A DNA stretch of 64,000 nt from Absidia repens. Taxonomy: Eukaryota > Mucoromycota > Mucoromycetes > Mucorales > Cunninghamellaceae. Under the pieces are notes generated by a model. It saw only the letters and a program-made list of their open reading frames with translations, was not told the DNA's origin and made no database searches. The stretch covers positions 930,001 through 994,000 of the forward strand of contig MCGE01000005.1 of the NCBI GenBank assembly GCA_002105175.1, in the 5' to 3' direction. Positions 57,582 through 64,000 of this stretch are shown piece after piece; positions within the stretch are counted from its first letter, which is position 1, and each line of letters begins with the position of its first letter. A program made the translations under genes and the position numbers.

Positions 57582-59518
57582 ATGGTAAGCATACACAAAT
57601 ATTTGTTTTTATTTGTTTTTAATTGTTTCTATATGCTTCACTGAGAAACCAAGTCAGCGCTTCCTTTCTAATTCCTCTTAACTTTTTTTGTTATGCGTAT
57701 AGACTAGTACTACTCTTGGTGGAAAAGTTACTGTGCGAAGATCAACTCGTCAAAGGAAAGCACCTGCCAATTTTGACCCAAGTTTGAAACAGGTATTCGC
57801 TGACTTATACTATGAAATAAATAAATATACATATTGGAATAGAAATTAAACCTAACACATTTTTTATCGTAACTTGTAGCAGGCTGCGCCTACCGGTAGT
57901 GACACAAAGGTAAAGCGCGAAATACTGCGGGCGGCGTATGCGATATGATATGAACACTTCTTTCTACTATACTTTTTATAGGATCAAATTAAATCTGAGA
58001 GCGACGCAACTTCATCCGCCAATGTCTCAACTACCCGTATTGATGAAAAACCAAAGAATGCCAAAAAGGCAAAATCCGTCACTAAGAAATCGCCCATCAC
58101 CAAGAAAGCACCAGCTACGAAGAAAAGATCTGCAGTCAAGGAAAAGCTAGCCAATCCGAAAACAGCAACTATCAAGAAAACTACAACTGCCGCCGAAAAA
58201 CAGAAAAAGTCCAAGAAAGCCAAAGTGGTTAAATCACTGGCTACTTATGAAGAAATCTCACTGCTACCTGTAAGTATGAAAAACATGCATGGCTTGAATA
58301 TAACTATTCATTTCGGTTTACTTTCTAAATAGCAACTCCGTGGAAAAATTGAACGACTCAAACGTGAAAAACTATTTGTTATGTCAAGAAGTCCTTTGGG
58401 CCCTACAGAAGAAGAATTTGAAGGTATTGAACTTGAATTTTTGGAAATGCGAATTAGAAGATGAATAAAAAAGCATTTCTGTTATGTAATCTATATCTAC
58501 TCACGCCATCTAATATCTATTTATCAATTTAGTCATTGGCAGCACTGGAAATGTATATTTATTATTATGCACAAAGCAACCAACCCCCACATACTCACCA
58601 AACTTTGTATATTTTTGGTAGTTGTATATGGTCCTTATTGGATCGCAGCTCTCTTGCACCTGTCGGGATTTCCTTCATCGGCGCGCTCACTGTAAGCATA
58701 TATTGACGATTCTCCTAAAGGTGTTCCGCCTTCATCCAAGTTCTCCTATATTTACAACACTATATCCCAGTCTGAATGTAAGTCCTAGGTAATATATTGC
58801 AATATTTTCGAAACTTGTCTTATCCGCTTTTCTCATTTTGATAATAGACTCTTCATGAAATCTTCTCTAGCCGTGTCCCTGATCCTGCTTCTTTTATACC
58901 TCAAGAATTAAAAGCGATAATTGATAGAAACATCAAAAGTGGACCTGCCCAATCAGGTACCAAAACAGCAAGGTAAAAAAAAAACTTCTTTCAATGGACT
59001 TCGTTGGATGTTTTTATTCATTTGAAATTTATATTAGACGTCCCATCGATACCTCAGATTGCCCTGTTTGTTGTGATGAATTTGACGACACGAAAATTCA
59101 AGATATTTTATTCTGCCGTGTATGTGGAAACAATATCCATGCTGTAAGTTTATGCAAATATCGTGATTGGCAACTGCATTGATGGTTGTAACTAACACGC
59201 AATATCCCCCACCCTCCTCTCAATCTTACAGGAATGCTTCGAAATGTGGAAGAAAACAAAATTGGCGAATATCACTTGTGTCTATTGCCGCTCGCCTTGG
59301 GAAGAACCAGTCGAAGTGATCAATAAATTGAAGATCGGCAATGAAGGATATATTAATCTTCGTCAGGAACTTGGTTTGCCCGAAAAGCGAGGTAAACCTA
59401 TCAGGAAAAACAAAAAAAGAATACATGGAAGAAACAGGTATGTTAACTGATATCATATCTCTCTTATTCATTTTGAACAGATACATCTACTTATCGTGCC
59501 TTCCCTGCGAACCGTTGA
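57582..59518 (+). CDS. SWIM and RING zinc-finger protein
   Basis: Eleven exons join in frame to 368 residues: 57582-57584, 57703-57792, 57880-57909, 57982-58269, 58333-58423, 58533-58552, 58622-58777, 58848-58972, 59038-59143, 59232-59391, 59481-59518. The N-terminal third is Lys/Ala/Thr-rich and basic, suited to nuclear or DNA binding. A SWIM finger follows with C186-T-C188 and C198-K-H200. A RING-type finger then has C276/C279, C294/C297, H302/C305 and C319/C322, including the CGNNIHAECFEMW block also found in MEKK1-like and ZSWIM2-like SWIM-RING proteins. Such proteins are predicted E3 ubiquitin ligases; the substrate is unknown. The first exon carries only the ATG. The third exon has a tandem TAGCAG acceptor (57877-57882). 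The product ends DTSTYRAFPANR after an intron whose donor (59392) is easily missed. Confidence 0.82.
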
Positions 59519-59899
59519 TCCATTGTTTCCAATGTTTATGAATATCCCCTCACCGAATTACCCGCCGCCTGTTAGTTTAGCGCTTAATATTTTCAATTAG
59601 CTCAAAATATATTCTTTAGTATAGCACTGACTAGCTTCAATTATTCCCATATTTCTTTTACCACCTTTATCTTCTTATGAAACTCTTATTAACTTGAGTT
59701 ATATTATGATAGCATGTTCCCTTAAAATAATAAAAAATCAATCTATGTGCTTTGTTTTATTATTTGAATCTCCGATTTTTTTTGGCGACAAAATAATGGA
59801 TCGCGCTTTGTGCCTTTTTTTTTTTTCGCTCTCTTCTCTCTTGTCCTTCCCGAACTCCAACCATTCTCACCCCCTCACTTCAACATTTACAGCTATACA
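59519..59899. promoter_or_regulatory. Intergenic, 3' flank of the SWIM-RING gene and MCM10 promoter region
   Basis: 381 bp, AT-rich, then a T run and pyrimidine-rich leader before the MCM10 ATG. Nothing specific recognised. Confidence 0.35.
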
Positions 59900-61490
59900 A
59901 TGGCGACATCCAACAACGAAAACGATATCGAACGTTATTCGGGTACTCGATTAAGGTAACAAAGAGACCAAAAATATATCATAATCCTTCCAGTTTCTAA
60001 CTACCCTTTCTTCATCATAGAAAACGATATATGAAACAAGCCGAACTCGAAAAAAAGATGGACTCTCTCGATTACATTCCTTGCCACAACCTCGCCAGTC
60101 GTGTACAGCGATCCATTTATGTAGCTGTCAAAAAGGCCAACGATTGGGCTACCATTGGTATAGTCGAACGATCCATCAAAGCCGACGACGACATGCTGGT
60201 GTTGCGATTGACCAATTTACGAAATAGTTACTTTGATCTCTTTCTTCTTGACAAGTCTTTTGATCGATATAAAGATATGGTCAAGATTGGTACGGTGGTG
60301 GGGATCACGAAACCAACTGTGTTATCTGTAAGTTCAATTTATGAACCTATGGGCCACGCTAATTCTCCTTCCTTTCATTTTTGCTTGTGTGTAGGCAGAA
60401 GGTGGTATAGGATTCCAAGTCAGCCACCTGAATCAAGTTTGGCATATTGGCGAAAGCTTGGATATGGGACGATGTGAAGCATATATACAAGAAAAGATAC
60501 GGTGTCCAGCAACGGTTGACCGGTAAGCAAACGCTATCTCCCAATGATGCACGCATAGCATGAAGAACTCACTTGATTAACAACTCAACTCCTTTCTTAC
60601 CTCATATAGACGATCTGGGGAATTTTGTGATACACATATTGCAAGTGTTTGTAATGTGTCCAAAAATGGTCGGATGGAATTAGCATCAGGGTAAAAAAAA
60701 AAAAAAAAAGCCAATACAAAGCGATGCTTTGAAAGGCTCAGAGATGATGACTTACTGTTTTGTACTTCATATGATAGGGATAGTGGTATTGATATTCGGT
60801 GGTCATCAACTTCAAAATCTCGACAGGGAAAAACACAGTTCTGGGGCGTTTCAGGTGGCACTTACTCAGAAATGAAGAAAAAGGAGCATATCTATTCTAT
60901 CAAGGGCAAACGTATGACATCGGATGGAAAAGAGTTGAACAAAAAACCAGTTGCCAATCCACAAAAGGCTGCGGAAGATAAAGAAGCGTGGTCGTAAGTT
61001 GAATCAGAATATATAAACGCAATTACTTGATGTCAATCGAACGTTTTTATAACTATTTATTTTAATCTATAGCAAGTTTTTGAAGGGTCAACATGATCCT
61101 GGGGCAATGAATATCCGAAAAATCATTGGTATCACAGAAAAACAACCGCGTAAGTCCTTCTGTTGAAAACTATGGATACTGTATTCGGTCTTATTTTTTT
61201 TTCCTTGTCTTCTTTATTCGAATACTTGATAGAAACCGCTTTATCCAAGGATGCATTTATGAAAATCTACAACAAAAAAGTGCCTGAAAATAGCGAAATC
61301 GCATCAAAGGTAAAAATGGGCTGGATGAAAAAAAGGGGGAGGAGGAGGGGTAGGGATTCATTACGTATGACTGAAAATATTCAATAAACTACTTTAGAAA
61401 CGGTCTATTGATCAAATTCTGGAGATGGACCAACGCAAAAAGAACAAGAATAAGAAGGCGGACGACAAACCAAAATATATCTACTTGTGA
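59900..61490 (+). CDS. MCM10: DNA replication factor Mcm10
   Basis: Activates the CMG helicase and links it to polymerase alpha-primase at origins. Eight exons (59900-59955, 60021-60327, 60395-60522, 60610-60690, 60778-60993, 61073-61149, 61233-61309, 61398-61490) give 344 residues, shorter than yeast Mcm10 (571). The OB-fold region includes SIYVAVKKANDWATIGIVER, VLRLTNLRNSYFDLFLLD and MVKIGTVVGITKPTVLS. It continues into the Mcm10 zinc finger C148-x9-C158-x11-C170-x2-H173, preceded by VWHIGESLDMG as in the family. The conserved G-x-NI-R-K-I box comes later (PGAMNIRKIIG). The C terminus is Lys-rich. The long N-terminal region of yeast and the C-terminal winged helix of animals are missing. 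Phases close at every junction, so the compact form seems real. Confidence 0.88.
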
Positions 61491-62400
61491 TGCTTCTTCA
61501 CTTGCCTTTAGTATTAGCGTTATTATTAGTTTTAATTTTAGTTTTAGTTTCTATTTACCATTATATCATCCCCTCATCATTATTTCATCTTTGTTTATCA
61601 TGTTCAACATCATTACTCATTTTGTTATTAGCTTCAATAAAACATCTATCTATATATATATATGTATATATATACTACCTTTACTATCGTTATCATCTCT
61701 AGAATAGTGAAAACTTGTATTTACTACAATAAGGCAAAGCTAATTGTTTTATCTTTACGTTATCGTTACCAATGTGTTTTGGTACATTTTGTGTGCGTGT
61801 GTGTGCGTATGGGTGGGTGGGTGGGCGTTGGTTAAGTGCATATTGTCATTATGTTTATGGATACACAGTGCAGTTCAATGGCAACGTAAAGTAGGCCTCA
61901 AATTGTTGATTTTTTTAAAAAAAATTCTCAACCGTTCCGGAAGATATGGCTCAAGGTATGGTACCTCCCATTTCATGAGATATTTTGCAAAAGGGCTCAA
62001 AATATTCCCCCCCTCAAAAAAAGAGCTATTGGGTGTCATGTAAAGTGAGAGGGAGGGGAGAAGCTGTTGAAGCGTGGGTTTTGCTGAAATTAGATACTCC
62101 CTGCCATTTTTCACCTTGGTGAGCAATCAAAAGACTCAGCTTAAAGACTTCATTTCTTGGTTTTTATTATGCCATACGCAGCAAAAAATAAACAAACTGG
62201 ATATATAGAGTATGTTAAGTCTAAATAGAGGTTACGCTAGTGGTGCGACCAAGATTTCCAAATATGAGTGACAGAGCAGGCACAAGACTGCATTTCATAT
62301 TAATTGACTTTGAGAACTGTCAATTTTTCGATAGATCCCAGTCCGTGAGTCAAATAGCCATAGATAAGGTAGAAAGTAGTGAAAAATGTTATGGTGAGGG
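61491..62400. other. Intergenic after MCM10
   Basis: AT-rich 3' flank with a (TA)n patch at 61647-61677 and a GTGTGCGTGT patch at 61790-61832. Bases 61985-62115 contain GAGCTATTGGGTGTCATGTA and GAAGCGTGGGTTTTGCTG, resembling the TATTGGGTGTCAG / GAAGTGTGGGTTTTGGTG edge of family C. No gene seen. Confidence 0.4.
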
Positions 62401-62615
62401 CTACACACATAAATCAAACTAGATTTATTATACGATTGGTCGAGCAGGAATGTGCTTATCTTTGATAGTGCGCGAACTAAACTACCACTAGTTCCTGGAT
62501 CTTTAGGGTTAAAGCAGTCATAATACTTGAACTAGAAAGTAAATGTATAATGGATTACTCAAAAACAGCTATAGTAGCAATATTTCTTTCTATTTGATGG
62601 GTCAAAATATGAGTA
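62400..62615 (+). repeat. Relic shared with 28674-28900
   Basis: TACGATTGGTCGAGCAGGAA, CACTAGTTCCTGGATCTTTA and TGATGGGTCAAAATATGAGT match the order of blocks at 28700-28900. Frames are broken here. Confidence 0.5.
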
Positions 62616-63275
62616 ATAAAAAGGACATATTTATTGAAGTATATTGGTGGATACTAAAACTAAAGACGAGGGTTCATTGTAGCAAGGGCTTTAATAAAAG
62701 GATCTATTGGAGGAAGCATGAGGGAAATGAATTGAGATTTGAAGAATGATCACCACTAATCTAGAGGGACAATTGTAAAGCGGGAGCTAATATTTGCATA
62801 ACGCAATGCACGGAAAAGACTAACGGGACCTAGTCGACAGCTGTTATTGAAGCACAACCCTGGTTAATCAAAAGGAGCGATGGTAGGAAAAACAATGATC
62901 TATTGCACAAGACATAAGTGAAACTAAAGGATCATTTTTCATTGAAGCAAGTAAAGAGAGACACATTTTATTCAACTATAGATACAATTATGTACAAACT
63001 AGCAAAAAACTTAGCTAATGGAGGCTCCAAAAAGCCAACTAAAGGTGGTCCAAAATCCTAGATCCAAAATGAAAGGGTTTCCCCATGCATCTTGTAATCC
63101 CTGAGCTGAAAATGCTTCTAAACTAGTCCTGACACTAATCTAAGTCTAAAATAATCCCATAGAAGTTGAATGGTGAAGAAAAAAAAAATGAAAAGAAAGA
63201 GAGAGAAAAAAAAAAAAATTGGGCGTAAATAAAAAAGGGCCTCATAAAAATTCACGTGTGCGGTATTTGAATTAT
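62615..63275 (-). repeat. Dispersed repeat family A, copy A6 (long form)
   Basis: Plus-strand landmarks are TATTGGTGGATACTAAAACT, AAGGATCTATTGGAGGAAGC, GATCTATTGCACAAGACATA, GACACATTTTATTCAACTAT, TCCAAAATGAAAGGGTTTCC, CATGCATCTTGTAATCCCTG, CTTCTAAACTAGTCCTGACA, a purine tract, and AATTCACGTGTGCGGTATTT. Most similar in layout to A4. A plus-oriented TCTGAATAAAATATGTCTTG box lies further right at about 63698. Confidence 0.7.
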
Positions 63276-64000
63276 TTTTTTTTCACAGCGAATAACACCA
63301 CACAAATACGATATCGTCAACATAATGATTCTCTTCTCATGACCTTAACCTTCACCATTCAATATTTCCCACATGGTTGTTCTATTATACATACCCAATA
63401 CGATTCAACGCTGGTAACATGTTGTTTTTTTCTCCTGATGCCTTTGCAGGAAAGACGGAGCAGCTTGGCTTCGTTTAATGTATCATCCGTCACTGTAGAA
63501 CAGTTTCTCACATGTTGTATAATATATTAGTCTATTTAATAGCATTATTTTATTTAGGGTTGTATTTACTCCACAACACGACACATACACCTTACACCTT
63601 CATGATATTCCCTTCCCCTCAATCGCCTTATCTTTAGATATGTATAGTATTATCATTAGATTAATATAATTTAATTGGCGTAGTTTGTATATACATCTGA
63701 ATAAAATATGTCTTGGCTTTGCTTTCACATTGTCTCGTTGAATGGGTATACAGATACTGTACAGTACTCGTGGATGTAGGCAAGAAAAAAGGCTAATATG
63801 TTTGTGTCAGAAAAAGGCTACATATGAGCTAACTCCGATCGATCATCGTGTTCAACGCTTCTCATTGTACATACTGTACTGTACTGTACTGTACTGTATA
63901 GTACTGTTTTTTGAAATATAGGGCGAGAGCATTTCTTGATTGATTTCAGAGAATGACCATGATGTACGCAATAGAAAAGTATAACGAATGAGACACTAAA
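63276..64000. other. Intergenic to window end
   Basis: AT-rich DNA with short frames only. A short TGTAC/TACTG microsatellite (ACTGT repeats) stands at 63870-63905. No gene seen. Confidence 0.4.

Noticed and set aside
59392..59450. A longer basic C terminus of the SWIM-RING protein (KPIRKNKKRIHGRN)
   Set aside because: It is the reading of an intron from its GTAAAC donor; splicing to 59481 gives a coherent DTSTYRAFPANR end in phase.

Overview
The window is nuclear DNA of a filamentous, early-diverging fungus, most likely Mucoromycota (Mucorales-like). The evidence is AT-rich DNA, many short GT-AG introns (mostly about 55-95 nt), fungal orthologues such as a Bem1 scaffold and an endopolyphosphatase, and genes that yeasts lack but animals have (a MARCH5-like membrane RING-CH protein and a SETD9-like SET protein). 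The species cannot be named from the sequence alone. Exon borders were worked out by hand from splice sites and family conservation.

Layout. 1-7.5 kb is gene-dense: the start of a La-motif gene (-), Rab geranylgeranyltransferase beta (+), the ribosome biogenesis factor Rpf1 (-) and vacuolar endopolyphosphatase Ppn1 (+). 7.5-15 kb is gene-poor: dispersed repeats, three LTR-like modules and one tRNA-Gly(GCC). 15-28 kb holds isocitrate lyase (-), the mitochondrial presequence protease Cym1/PreP (-), the regulatory subunit of glutamate-cysteine ligase (-), a decayed RPB7-like RNA polymerase subunit gene (-) and a MARCH5-like E3 ligase (+). 28-46 kb is mostly repeats, with one unrecognised Gln/Ser/His-rich protein gene (-, 30.8-32.8 kb). 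It contains an 8-bp, a 27-bp and a 34-bp tandem array, a 277-bp tandem duplication, two inverted-repeat mobile elements and several copies of related dispersed repeats in both orientations. 46-61.5 kb is gene-dense again: Vps51 (-), Bem1/Scd2 (-), Imp3 (+), a SETD9-like protein (-), an SR splicing factor (-), a SWIM-RING zinc-finger protein (+) and Mcm10 (+). 61.5-64 kb returns to the dispersed repeats.

The genes are housekeeping loci without operon logic: membrane traffic (Rab prenylation, GARP tethering), ribosome assembly (Rpf1, Imp3), replication (Mcm10), splicing (SR protein), polarity (Bem1), mitochondrial quality control (Cym1, MARCH5-like), redox (GCLM) and the glyoxylate cycle (Icl). 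No protein-coding transposon gene, CRISPR array or biosynthetic cluster was found. The most notable points are the RPB7-like pseudogene with two in-frame stops, a dispersed non-coding repeat family sharing an AATAAA-containing box, a 540-bp-arm inverted repeat that could make double-stranded RNA, a likely one-base frameshift in the SR protein tail, a GC-AG intron in the SETD9-like gene, and a 375-nt intron in the SR gene.
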